Part shown: positions 46,252-57,700 of the stretch, piece after piece
How positions within the stretch are numbered: position 1 is the first letter of the stretch
Layout of the letters: the number at the start of each line of letters is the position of its first letter
Source: Hypomesus transpacificus
Taxonomy: Eukaryota > Chordata > Actinopteri > Osmeriformes > Osmeridae
DNA length: 64,000 nt
Direction of reading: 5' to 3'
Assembly (NCBI RefSeq): GCF_021917145.1
Contig: NC_061073.1
Span: 11,257,682-11,321,681 of the forward strand
The notes under the pieces: model-generated
What the model was told of the DNA's origin: nothing
Seen by the model: only the letters and a program-made list of their open reading frames with translations
Database searches by the model: none
Position numbers and translations under genes: made by a program

Positions 46252-49200
46252 ATGTCTGGATCCATGGAGAGTATGGATTTCAATGCAAATTGTGGTAAAT
46301 AATTATGCCTATTTGAAGCGTCGTGGCTGTTGATGTATGCTGTTGAGTAATGTTTTATTTTTTGCGAAGATTCATTAACATGAATGCTTATCTTTATTCT
46401 ATCTTTCAAGATTTCTTCACTTTGGCAGAAGAAAAGTTCGATTTTGACGTTTCATTATCGCCTGCCAGGTTTGTGTAGAATTAAAGTTTAACTTGAAAAC
46501 GATTGGAAAAGCCTCCTCTCAAGCACCCTTTCAATAACCGTTTTCATGTGTTTGTAGTTTTAAGGGCGATGAAGACGAGGACGAGGTTTTTGTAGGCCCC
46601 ATCAGTCACAAGGAGAGGGGTATTACAGTGGGACTGGAGACCAGATGTAAGGACAGTGTCAGCAACGGGGATCTGTCGGTGGGAGAGGAGCAGAGCTGGA
46701 GCCCCCTCACTGGGGAGAAATTTGAAGAGATCTGCAAGGAAGCTCAGCAACTAGCCTGTGAGCTGGAAGGCAACCAGCCGCACCCAAACAATGGTGGTAC
46801 TAAGGGTTCACCCACAGATGACAAAGACAAGAACAAATCGGAAGACTTTGTGCAGGACACAGGGTCTAAGCTGGGGATATTCAGCAAGCCAACCAGTGGG
46901 GTCCTCAGCCCCGTTAAAAGGGAAACCTTCTGTGTGCAGGACAGTCCCATGAAGCAGCTCCCTGCTGCCTTCCAGAAGCGTCTGCTTAGAGCTAACGGGC
47001 ATGCTATCTCCGGAGGTGTGGCCTGTGCTGCTAAGGCACGAGTTGGCTCTGTTAGCACCTCTAGCCCTGTGAGGGGGCCCAAGTCTCAGACACAGCCCAA
47101 GATGGTACTCAGAGGCAGGGCCAGTTTGGCCGGCACCAGAGGGGTACTCCCCAGCAAACCAGCTGCTCCAATCGGGACCATTCAGACGAGACCAGCACCA
47201 GAAAAGACTACAAGGCTCCCTCCTCCACGCAAAGTATGGGCTCTTTTCTTTTTCTCTAAGATTGTTTGCCAAAATGCTTTTACTTGACATGGTTTTACAT
47301 TTTAAGTGTAGACCAGGTGGGGCATGAAGCCCCTTTCTCTTGGCCGTTGAGGGGCTTATTTGTGGGAGCTTGCAATGATCACATACACCACTGACTATCA
47401 AGGGTTAAAGCAATGCCATTCTGGTCACAAGGACTCCTTAAGACCTGCAATATCCAAATATAGGCTGCATTGTCTATACAAAACGCACAATACATTGTTC
47501 CTTATTAAAAATGTTCTTGGATGCATAGTCTCAACTTTTGCTTGTTTTGTTTCAGAGTACCTTAGGATCCAAGCGCAGCCTTGCCAGTTGTGACTCCAGC
47601 AGGATGGGCTCCAGCAGGGTGGGCTCCAGCGAGGACCTGCTCTCAGACACAGCGAGCGTGGCCTCCGACGTCAGCGACTCCTCCCTCAACTCCAGCCTGC
47701 AAGGAAGGAGGAGTCTTGCTCCCCCCAAGAAGGTAAGACAACGTTTGTGAGAGGTGTTATTAGGGGTGGGGGAAAAAATCGATTCACATTTGAATCGCGA
47801 TTCAGTCTACTAGCGATTCACATCAATTCTCTTTTCTTTTTTCATACATTCTCTCTTTTTTTTTTAATTGTGACCCCAAGAATTGAATCGAATAGTGAGG
47901 TACCAAAAGATTCCCATCCATAGGTGTTAAGGTGTCTCAGGAGCAAAGGATAAGGAGGTTGTTGTAAACTCCTTACTGGGGTATTTTTCAGGACAAGCAA
48001 ACGTGGTCATACTGAACATGTCTGGCTGACTGGGCCAAGAGCAAGGAACAGGAAGATCTTAGCTAAATGTAAACAGTCACCATCTAGTGGACAGGTGTGC
48101 TTAGTGCATCATGCAAGACTCTTCAGGTGTTCTTGGAAGTTGTACTGATTAGGCAAGATGGCACATATTTTTTCTGTCATTCAGGCAGCAGAAAATGTCG
48201 ATTTTCTTTACATTTACATTTTCGTAAATGAAAATGTTTCCTCAGAAACCCATAGTGTGGGTAGCACTGAGCATCCACAAGGTTGGACAATATCAGTCTG
48301 TTGCAGCATCTTCTCAGTTCATTAACCAGCTTCTCTGTTGAAGTCAAACAACAACATCAGGAGTACGTGTCCCTGATCCTCTGGGTTGTTTCAGGCTGGA
48401 CCTCGAGTCCTGGCTGGGACCAAAGGCCCACCTCCTCAGAACAGGAGAGGGCCAGAGGGGAAGAGGAACACTTCCTCCTCCTCTTCCTCAGTGTCCAGCT
48501 TCAACTCCAGCCTGTCTGTGTCTCCCACTGGGAAAGGTGAGGACTGAACCGATAGCTTTCATTAATGAATGTCCAGTATCGGAACTTAGCTCTACAAGCT
48601 TGCATCTAGAATGTACTTGCAAGTTAGCCATGCCAACCATCAATCCATGAAGGTTCTTTCAATAAAGGGCAAACCATCACCCACCAAACATCGTCCACCG
48701 AACATTACTTACTGCAATTGTTGTAATGGTGCTTTTGTTATACCACCAGGGGGGGAGCTTTAGTATAAATTAACACCAGTTTAGCATTTCCGGGTCTCTC
48801 GTATGCCTTGTCTTTGGCTAAGTTACCACAGCAATGACTGGGAAACATGAATTGTACTTACATAGCTGTGTTTCTGGTACAAATGGAACAGCTCACTTAT
48901 ATATTTTGTCAGTATTGTTCCACCTGGTGTATGCTGTAATGCTGTAGCTCACGTTACCATCTGTCATTTCAGCTAAACTCAACTCGTCTCTGAACACGAG
49001 TGTGGGGGGCCCCAGTGGGCTCATCCGCACCAGCGTGAGTCGACTGGCCAATCCGGGCGCGGGCGCCAAACCCCGCTTACTCAGCAGCCGAGCCCCCGAA
49101 GCCCCGCCCCCTCCCAGATCCTCCGCTGCGGGAGGACGACGCTCGATCTCCGCCCAGGGGAGGAGGCCCTCTGAGGTGGTCCGGTCCACCCCCATCAAGA

Positions 49201-52200
49201 GACCCGAGGCTGGGCACTCTGTTGGAGCATCCACCCCCGTCTTCCAGACCCCTGCCAAGAGAGCCATGGAGAGGACCTCTTCTGTACCCAACATTCCCTC
49301 CTCGTCCTCTGCCAAGCCGGAGAGTGTGGTGAGGGCCAACTCCAAACTCAAACTCTTTTTGGCCCCCACACCCACCAGCCAGCTTAAAGGGTTACGTATG
49401 TCTGAAGGTAAGGTTTGTTTTTGGCCATGTGTGTACAGAAGCCTCCTACAATGTTTGTGTTGTTTTCGTCATTTTATGTTTTTATTCCCTATTCAAATGC
49501 TATATTGATGCTTGAGTTTTGATTGTTTGTTGGATTATGGATAGATTTTTCCCCCAAGATTTAGTCAAACAACCTTTATTTAAAGTGAACTATCAATCTA
49601 ACCGCTGGTAGAAGTGATGTCGTCCGGCCATTCACAAATCCAAGAGTAAATGAACATGTCTCCTCCAGATTTATTTTCCAAAAAATGTTGCTCCTTCTTC
49701 CTACTCTTCTGTAATGGATGCTTTCCTCTCCTCCTTTCTTCTCCCAACCCCACTGCCTCCCTCCCTCCTCCCCTGTCTCTCCTCCTTCCTCTTCCCCGTC
49801 TCAGCGGTCTCGTCCCCTGAGGCTTCTCGGATAATGAGGCCAAAGACGCTGGTGTCTGCCTGCAGCATGGACAGGTATCTATTCTCTCCTTATTGGTGGG
49901 AGGACTACAATGTCACTTCAGATTGAGATGTGACAAAAGAAGAAGATTGAACGATGCCTTCAAGCCGTGTCAATCACTCTGTCTGGAATGTCAGTAGTAC
50001 TATTTGTCATGAATTGAAAATAGTGATTTGTATATATTTATTTTTGTAGCTTAAAGGGTTTTTGCCTGTCAGCCAAAGATGCTATCCTTCCTTTCCATAG
50101 TTTTTGACCAGAATATTGGAGCAAGGAATTGTAGTTTATTTCATATAGAGAATGATAGTTGTATAGATAATCTGAAACAATAATATGCCCTCATCAAAAC
50201 CTATGCTTTCGGCATATCTGATATACACAAAACATACACGTGTCAGTTTTAATTGGTTCTGTCAATTAAATTGGTTCTTCAGAGCTCTTGTTAGCTTTAA
50301 CATTTTTATTGATATTGATGTATAAATGGGATACATGTACAGTGCCCTCCAAAAGTATTGGAACAGTGAGGCGAATTCCTTTATTTTTGCTGTAGACTGA
50401 AAACATTTGGGCTTGACATCAAATAATGAACGTGAGACCAGAGATCAACGTTTCAGCTTTTATTTCCAGGTATTTACATCAGGATCTGATGCACAACTAA
50501 GAAAATATCACATTTTGTTTGAATCCACCCATTTGTCATGTGAGCAAAAGTATTGGAACAGATATACTTAAAACATATTTAAGTGAATAAGACTTAATAT
50601 TTAGTTGCAAATCCTTTGCTTTCAATAACTGCAGCAAGTCTGTGACCCATTGACGTCACCAAACTTTTGCATTCTTCCTTTTTGATGCTTTCCCAGGCTT
50701 TCACTGTAGCCTCTTTCAGTTGTTGTTTGTTTTGTGGGGTTCCTCCCTTCAGTCTCCTCTTAAGCAGGTAAAATGCATGCTCTATAGGGTTTAAGTCTGG
50801 AGATTGACTTGGCCAGTCTAATACCTTCCATTTCTTGCCCCTGATGAACTCCTTTGTTGTTTTGGCAGTGTGTTTTGGGTCGTTATGCTGCTGCATGATG
50901 AAGGCTCTGCCAATCAGTTTGGTTGCATCTTTCCTTAAATTGGCAGACAAAATGTTTCTGTAGACTTCCGAGTTCATTTTGCTGCTGCCATCATGTGTTA
51001 CATCCTCAATGAAGATTAATGAGCCCGTCCTAGAAGAAGCCATGCAAGCCCAAGCCATGACATTACCTCCACCGTGTTTCACAGATGAGCTTGTGTGTTT
51101 GGGATCATGAGCAGTTCCTTTCTTTCTCCAAACTTTAGCCTTTCCATCACTTTGGTAAAAGTTAATCTTTGTCTCATCAGTCCATAAAACTTTGTCCCAG
51201 AATTTTTGAGGTTCATCTCTGTACTTTTTGGCAAATTCCAGCCTGGCCTTCCTATTCTTCTTGCTAATGAGTGGTTTGCATCTTCTGGTGTAGCCCTTGT
51301 ACTTTTGTTCATGAAGTCTTCTGCGAACAGTAGATAGTGATACCTTCACTCCTGCCATCTGGAGGTTGTTGCTGATCTCACTAACAGTTGTTTTAGGGTC
51401 TTTCTTTACAGCTCTCACAATGTTTCTGTCATCAACTGCTGATGTTTTCCTTGGTCTACCTGTTCGACGTCTGTTACTTAGTACACCAGTAGTTTTCTTC
51501 TTCTTCAGGACATTCCAAATGGTTGTACTGGCTATGGCCAATGTTTCTGCAATGGCTCTGATTGATTTTCCATCTTCTCTAAGACTCACAATTGCTTGTT
51601 TTTCACCCAAAGACAGCGCTCCGGTTTTCATGTTGTTTTCACCTCTGAATACAGTCTGCATAGACAAAACCTATCTTACCCAATCTGAACCTGAGTGTAG
51701 ACATTCAGTGGTATTTATTGATTGAATAATGTATGTAATAGGACACACCTGGGCAACAAAACACACCTGTCAGTCATATGTTCCAATACTTTTGCTCACG
51801 TGACAAATGGGTGGGTTTGAACAAAAAGGTGATATTTTCTAATTTGTGCATCAGATCCTGATGTAAATACCTGGAAATAAAAGCTGAAACGTTGATCTCT
51901 GGTTTCACATTCATCGTTTGATGTCAAGCCCAAATGTTTTCAGTCTACAGCAAAAATAAAGGAATTGGCCTCACTGTTCCAATACTTTTGGAGGGCACTG
52001 TATATACATTTGAAGTCAACTGTCCAAATTATTAAATTATATAATTATTATGTTTTAGTATGATTTCAGAATAGAACCTTCTTCATTCATGTTCAGTCTT
52101 GTCTCTCCTCTTTCCAGCCTCCCTCCTCTTTCCCAGCCTGCTGCCCCAGTCCCAGAACCCCCCCAGACGCCCTCTACTGGTGGTAACAAGACACTGCAGT

Positions 52201-53799
52201 TTAAGATGAGGCAACCCTCTGCCCTGGCCACTCCCATGAACCGGCGGGTGTCTGGCATCCCAATGATGACCCCCAAGAGTGTGTCGAGGCTGGGGAGGCC
52301 CTCCCTGACAGGGGCCAAACTTACTGCCTCCAGTCATTGGAGGTAGGAGGGGAAGGGGGAGGGGAGGTAGAGAGAGAGTGGTTTTTGCTGCATTTTACTC
52401 CACACTGTATTTACCTGGCTGTAATATCAGACCTAATCCACACCTGCTCCATTGTACTTTAGTTTCACCCAGATTAACTACTGCTGTTTGCATGAATGCC
52501 TTCCATCGGAAGGCCAGGCAATCATGGATATGGGATTGAATTTCAGGCAGCGATGCAGAAAAGTCAATACTCCCATTGAGACCAATCAACTAATTGTATT
52601 CCTCAGTCAATACTTTGATTACCTGGGCCATAGAGAATGGCCATGATAAAAATTCCTTCCCTTCCTTGCTTCCAATTCCTCTCCTCTAGTCCAGTGCAAT
52701 TGAAGGAGACCAGGCAGCAGCAGCAGCAGGAAGTGGTGGAGACAGGAGTCCCAGAAGAGGAGCCTGCCTGCCCTGCCGATGAGGCCCAGGTCCCACTCTT
52801 CTTCCTTGGGAACGAGCCGGAAGCACAGCCCCCTCCCGCGGTCCCCCAGGCAGAAACACAGGAGACACCCTCCACTGTCAGTGAGGTTAATCAGGACCCA
52901 GCAGAGCCCAGCAACGAGGACCAGCAGGAGGGTCCCAATGCCAGAGAGGAAAGCCAGACACCTGAAGTGAAGGAAGATCTTCTTCAGCCCAGTGGGGTCG
53001 AACGACAAGAAACAAACGAAGTAACGTTTTCACACGCTAAAGGACTAAATCCCTTCTTGCACCGTGTCTGCTTATCATACAGACTTCCTTGGCATTAAAC
53101 ATTGAAATACTGTCAGAATGATGCACTTATGTTGTTTGAGTATCTGCTGTACTAGCTACATGCTCAGTGCATCTTCTCATTTCATAACGAATGGTGTGAC
53201 CTGTTCCAGGTGCTGCTGGTGGATGCTCCGGTTCCTGTGTTGAGGCTACAGGAGAAGCTGCTCATTGACCTGTCCAACACTCCTGAACTGACCAGGACTG
53301 CATCCACCAAGTCCTCTGGTGGACAGGTGAGTGAATAGTGTAGTTGTGATTATGGTTTTTTTGCGCTGTCTGTTCAATTAGACTATTCCTTGGCTGTAAA
53401 AGAGGAAATAAAGTTAAATGTGCACTTTTGTCTGCAGTACTTACTAGATGTAGTATTGGTATGTTGCGTTTGGATAAATGCCTGCTAAGTGAATGAACTG
53501 TAATGTCAAATTGCCCTTCATTACAACTCCAGTCTGTACAGTAAAACATTTTTTGCAACAAATACCCAGCAAAGATCGTTCCTAAAATAGTTTGAGAACT
53601 GTTTCAGGTGTGTATTTATTTAAATGAAATTATTTTAGTGCTGCATCCAGTAATCCAGTAAAATGATTTGAATATTAAATCTAATTGTGCTTCTTTTATA
53701 CAGTTGATTGACCTGACCTCTCCGCTCATCAAATGGAGTCCGGAGACAGGAAAGGAAAATCACATCAACGACGCCCCATTGATTAACTTGTCGTTTTAA
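46252..53799 (+). CDS. gtse1: G2 and S phase-expressed protein 1
   Basis: Eleven coding exons join in phase: 46252-46294, 46411-46468, 46558-47233, 47556-47732, 48395-48536, 48973-49407, 49805-49874, 52118-52342, 52690-53020, 53210-53326 and 53704-53799. They give 789 aa. The N-terminal FFTLAEEKFDFDVSLSP followed by DEDEDEVFVGPISHKER and WSPLTGEKFEEICKEAQ match vertebrate GTSE1. The middle is Ser/Pro/Arg-rich and disordered, with GIPMMTPKS conserved. The C-terminus has LI-D-L clathrin-binding type motifs: LIDL at 737-740, LIDL at 759-762, LINL at 784-787. GTSE1 binds clathrin, microtubules and EB1 in mitosis, tunes MCAK and shuttles p53 out of the nucleus. Exon 9 contains a QQQQQ run. Intron 7 carries a Tc1 element in reverse orientation, intron 4 a hAT-like MITE. 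The start at 46252 is the first ATG in frame; a second at 46264 is possible. Confidence 0.93.
47760..47921 (+). mobile_element. hAT-like MITE (162 bp) in gtse1 intron 4
   Basis: The element starts 'ttaggggtgggggaaaaaat' and ends 'agattcccatccat', giving imperfect terminal inverted repeats of the type taggggtgggaatc. It is bounded by a perfect 8-bp direct repeat AGGTGTTA (47752-47759 and 47922-47929). The 8-bp duplication is typical of hAT insertion. Confidence 0.8.
48078..48090 (-). promoter_or_regulatory. CTCF-like motif in gtse1 intron 4
   Basis: The minus strand reads 'ccactagatggtg', matching the first 13 positions of the CTCF core except one. It is motif evidence only. Confidence 0.3.
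50340..52000 (-). mobile_element. Tc1/mariner transposon, full length (1661 bp)
   Basis: The element begins cagtgccctccaaaag at 50340 and ends with its inverted copy at 52000. It is flanked by TA on both sides (50338-50339 and 52001-52002), the expected target duplication. The terminal inverted repeats are about 220 bp and roughly 5 percent diverged. Each has an outer and an inner copy of caaaagtattggaaca, i.e. the IR/DR type. It lies in gtse1 intron 7, opposite to the gene, and contains one transposase ORF. Confidence 0.95.
50594..51667 (-). CDS. Tc1-like transposase, catalytic residue substituted
   Basis: An uninterrupted 357-codon ORF; Met13 (MKTGALSLGEKQ) is the usual start of this family. 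The N-terminal paired-like helix-turn-helix region (SLREDGKSIRAIAETLAIAS) is followed by the GRPRK motif. The DD34E domain comes next: first Asp in WTDETKINF (Asp164), Glu in SPDLNPIEHAF (Glu296). The position of the second catalytic Asp, 35 residues before Glu296, is His261 in the motif QQHNDPKH (codon at 50885-50887, CAT for GAT). In the family this motif is QQDNDPKH. The copy should therefore bind DNA but not cut it, unless the residue is a sequencing error. It is an old copy in a fish genome, within a gtse1 intron. Confidence 0.93.
   Translation of the reverse strand: MSMQTVFRGENNMKTGALSLGEKQAIVSLREDGKSIRAIAETLAIASTTIWNVLKKKKTTGVLSNRRRTGRPRKTSAVDDRNIVRAVKKDPKTTVSEISNNLQMAGVKVSLSTVRRRLHEQKYKGYTRRCKPLISKKNRKARLEFAKKYRDEPQKFWDKVLWTDETKINFYQSDGKAKVWRKKGTAHDPKHTSSSVKHGGGNVMAWACMASSRTGSLIFIEDVTHDGSSKMNSEVYRNILSANLRKDATKLIGRAFIMQQHNDPKHTAKTTKEFIRGKKWKVLDWPSQSPDLNPIEHAFYLLKRRLKGGTPQNKQQLKEATVKAWESIKKEECKSLVTSMGHRLAAVIESKGFATKY
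52713..52727 (+). repeat. gtse1: Coding CAG repeat in gtse1 exon 9
   Basis: Five CAG codons encode QQQQQ close to the exon start. Confidence 0.85.
53085..53200 (+). repeat. Degenerate interspersed repeat (family A), gtse1 intron 9
   Basis: 'ccttggcattaaacattgaa', 'atactgtcagaatgatgcac' and 'tatctgctgtactagctaca' follow the block order of the other copies in this window. Confidence 0.55.
53380..53500 (+). repeat. Degenerate interspersed repeat (family A), gtse1 intron 10
   Basis: It starts near 'attccttggctgtaaaagag' and ends 'taaatgcctgctaagtgaat'. It has the same ends as the other family A copies but a more decayed middle. Confidence 0.5.
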
Positions 53800-53996
53800 G
53801 CAGATACGTTACGGTTATGTACAAGGATTCAGAAGAAGCCTAGTCTGTGTGTCTTTAACAAAAGTGGAAATCAATACATGTTCAGTAAAAGAAAAATGTT
53901 TTAAATCAAGTTAATTTACCTTTTTTAGGTATCTGAATATGGTCCTACTGCTTTCTGTGTGACAGTCTTGCTGCTTTGTATTTTCTTTAGTGTCTA

Positions 53997-54002
53997 AATA
54001 AA
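53997..54002 (+). promoter_or_regulatory. gtse1: Poly(A) signal, gtse1
   Basis: AATAAA lies about 200 bases after the stop. It leaves about 700 bases between the gtse1 end and the celsr1 start codon. Confidence 0.75.
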
Positions 54003-54171
54003 TGTTCTTAATTTAATGGAAATTGTCTTTATTATTGTAAATAGTATTTTTTATGCAATACATTATATAATATTTTTCAGTTGACAGGTAAAATGTTAGA
54101 GCTGATATGAGGACAAATTGAACAAAGTAGCTCGGACCTTCTAATCTGAATGTAATTAACGGTATACGTAT

Positions 54172-54186
54172 CCGCTAGAGGGGGCT
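54172..54186 (+). promoter_or_regulatory. CTCF-like motif between gtse1 and celsr1
   Basis: 'ccgctagagggggct' matches the CTCF core (CCASYAGRKGGCRSY) closely, with mismatches at positions 3 (G for A) and 12 (G for C). The position in a 0.9 kb intergenic gap suggests a boundary; occupancy is inferred. Confidence 0.45.
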
Positions 54187-54599
54187 AAAAGGCAAGGAAC
54201 CACAATAAGTTTTTTGTTTGAACCAACACTGCGTGAGTGAGGCTGTTTTTTTTTCTTCATCCAGGCAGTTGGATGTCTAGACTTCAGAATTTAGTTTAAT
54301 TAAAAAACGAATGCGATTATATTCTTAAAAAGATAAACAATGCTTAAAGTAAGAGTCTACTGTTTTGGAAAGCCAAATGTTAGGTTACTCCTACTACTGT
54401 TCAGATTTTTTTTCTCATAGGCTAAAGGCTACGCGAGTTCCAACACTGACAAAGGAGCCCTCAGACTTTGGGAGCAGGTTTATGCAAATGAACTTTCAGG
54501 GAAGGGAGCAGTACGACAGAGTACTTCAGATCGAACTGGGACCACTGAACTGAACTAATTCATGCACGCCAAGCATCATAGCCACATTTTATATCAGCC

Positions 54600-54752
54600 A
54601 TGGAAAGAAAGCGGACGGCGAGGACAAGGGAGAAGGTAGAACAGTGGACTTTTTAGATGTTCTTAAGAGGCAAAGTTGATGTCATGCATTTTAAATCATG
54701 GAATTACAAATGCTCTGGCTATGGATTGCTTTCTCGTGCGTTCCATACTTAA
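54600..54752 (+). promoter_or_regulatory. celsr1: celsr1 5' UTR with upstream and overlapping AUGs
   Basis: An 18-codon uORF starts at 54600 and stops at 54654-54656. Two further AUGs at 54679 and 54684 lie in the two other frames and read past the main ATG at 54698; the 54684 frame stops at 54750-54752. Scanning ribosomes would meet several AUGs first. The 5' end of the transcript is not known. Confidence 0.35.
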
Positions 54753-57700
54753 GATGTTTTGATGTACACGTTTCGGACACATTTCATCCAGAGGCAGTTT
54801 TGGCAAATGTATCTCTTGGACAAGGCTGGATTTATAATATCGACAGGACATTAACTCCAAAATGGGTGAGGGAGGTTTTGAACATAACAAAGCAAGATGG
54901 AATATTATATTTCTCAGGAAAAGTAACTTGTGCGCGCCTGCCAATGAACCCCGTGCCAATATACTTACAAATCCGATCATTTACGGCGGAAAACGTCATA
55001 CGGATTCATTTCAATACTTTTGTCCATGGACAAAATTGTTTCATTAAATACCGGAGAAAGACTCCTGAGCATAAGCACAACATTTATGTGAACATTAAAA
55101 GTGACATAGTGACATCTCCTTGCCTCTCAACTGGTATTTTGCTTATGGACATTTATGAACATTTACCTCTTTTTCTCCGGAATAAAGCATTTTTCCATTC
55201 ATGCAAGTCAGGGGAACAGAAAGTAACTTTTGATAGCGGGAAGTTTTCCCCAATTTGTTTACGACCCAGCGAAAGAGAAGAGTGTGATTTTGTTTGTAAG
55301 GTGCAGGGGTCAGGAAAGCCCATCGTCGGCGTGAAACTGCGTTTCTCCCATCCACACAAGCGCGATGATTTAACAAGGAGCGAATATGATGCACTGGATC
55401 CATGGACCAAACGGAAGAAGAGAAATGTGAATACAGCTCCCCAGTTCCAGTTGCCCAACTATCAAGTGTCTGTACCCGAGAATGAGCCATCGGGAACTCG
55501 CGTTATTACGCTCAAAGCCTTGGATTCAGACGACGGAGATGCTGGTCGAATTGAATATGACATGGAAGCCTTATTTGATAGCAGGTCCAATGATTATTTT
55601 CAAATTAACTTGGATACTGGTAGCATCACAACTTTACAGCCGTTGGATAGGGAGGTGAAGGACACACATGTGTTCAAAGTTATCGCCACAGACAATGGCA
55701 GCCCGAAGAAGTCCTCCACTGCTTATCTCACTGTCACCATCAGCGACACTAACGACCATGGGCCTGTTTTTGAACAGACAGAGTACAGGGTTAGTATCAG
55801 GGAAAACGTAGAGGTAGGGTTTGAGGTGTTAACTATTAGGGCTACAGATGGGGATGCCCCATCCAATGCCAACATGATATACAAGATCGTGAATGAAGAA
55901 GGGGACAGTGTTGGCTTTGAAATTGACCCGCGAAACGGACTAGTCAAAATCAAAGTCAGGCCAGACAGAGAGGCCTTGTCTCAGTATCAACTCATAGTGG
56001 AGGCCAATGATCAAGGAAAAGACCCATGCCCTCGAAGTGCTACAGCTACAGTTCACATCTCAGTGGAGGATGAGAATGACAACTATCCCCAGTTCAGTGA
56101 GAAAAGATACGTGGTCCAGGTGCTTGAGAATGTGGCAGTGAACACCAAAGTGGTCCAGGTGCAGGCGTCAGACAAAGATGAAGGCAACAATGCCAAAGTG
56201 CACTACAGCATTATTAGTGGGAACGTGAAAGGACAGTTTTACATCCATTCCCCCACTGGTGTCATTGATGTTATCAACCCTCTGGATTATGAGATGAACA
56301 GGGAATATAATTTGCGGATCAAGGCTCAAGACGGGGGCAGGCCTCCTCTGATCAACGGCACTGGGATGGTTGTCGTGCAGATTGTGGATGTCAACGATAA
56401 CGCTCCTATGTTTGTCAGCACCCCCTTCCAAACCAGCGTCTTGGAAAACGTGGCCATCGGTTACTCGGTTATCCATATCCAGGCTATTGATGCCGACTCG
56501 GGTGACAATTCTCATCTAGAGTACAGACTCACTGACACGGGCCCTGGCTTCCCCTTCACTATCAATACCAACACTGGTTGGATTACAGTCAGTGTGGAGC
56601 TGGATCGGGAGACAACCGATTTTTACACTTTCGGCGTAGAGGCAGTGGATCATGGGATTCCCGCCATGTCATCCTCCGCCGGCGTCAGCGTGACCATTCT
56701 TGACGTCAACGATAACGTCCCCACTTTCACCCAAAAGGTCTACTCCTTAAAGATCAACGAGGACGCCGCGGTCGGGGACAGCGTGCTGGCTCTGACCGCT
56801 ATCGATCGTGACATCAACAGCGTGGTCACCTACCAGATCTCCAGCGGCAACACGCGGAACAGGTTCGCCATCACCAGTCAGAGCGCAGGGGGACTCATCA
56901 CCCTGGCCCTGCCTCTGGACTACAAACAGGAACGCCAGTACGTCCTCACTGTGACCGCTTCAGACGGCACACGCCACGACACCGCACAGATCTTTATCAA
57001 CGTCACCGACGCCAACACTCACCGGCCTGTTTTCCAGAGCGCCAACTACCAGGTGATGATCAGCGAGGACCGGCCTGTGGGCTCCACCGTGGTCGTGATC
57101 AGCGCTACAGACGAGGACACGGGCGAGAACGCCCGCATTAGCTACGTCATGGAAGATAACGTCCCCCAGTTCAAGATCAACCCGGACTCGGGCGCCATCA
57201 CCACGCAGATAGAAATAGACTACGAGGACCAGGCCTCCTACACGTTGGCCATCATTGCCCGCGACAACGGCATTCCCCAGAAGTCTGACACCACATATGT
57301 GGAGATCATTGTTCTGGACGCCAATGATAACACCCCACAGTTTCTCCGGGACATATATCAGGGGAGTGTATTTGAGGATGCCCCGGTATACACCAGCGTC
57401 CTGCAGATCTCCGCTTCCGACCGAGACTCTGGCTCCAATGGGCGGCTCATTTACACTTTCCAGGGCGGCGACGATGGAGAAGGAGACTTCTTCATCGAGC
57501 CTTACTCCGGCATCATCAGAACGGCCAGGAAACTAGACCGGGAGAATGTTCCACTGTACAACCTCAAGGCGTTTGCTGTGGATAAGGGCGTCCCGTCTCT
57601 GAAAGCGTCCGTGGACGTTCAAGTGTCTGTCCTGGATATCAACGACAATGCGCCCGTGTTCGAGAGGGATGAGATGTACGTCTACGTGGTGGAGAACAGC

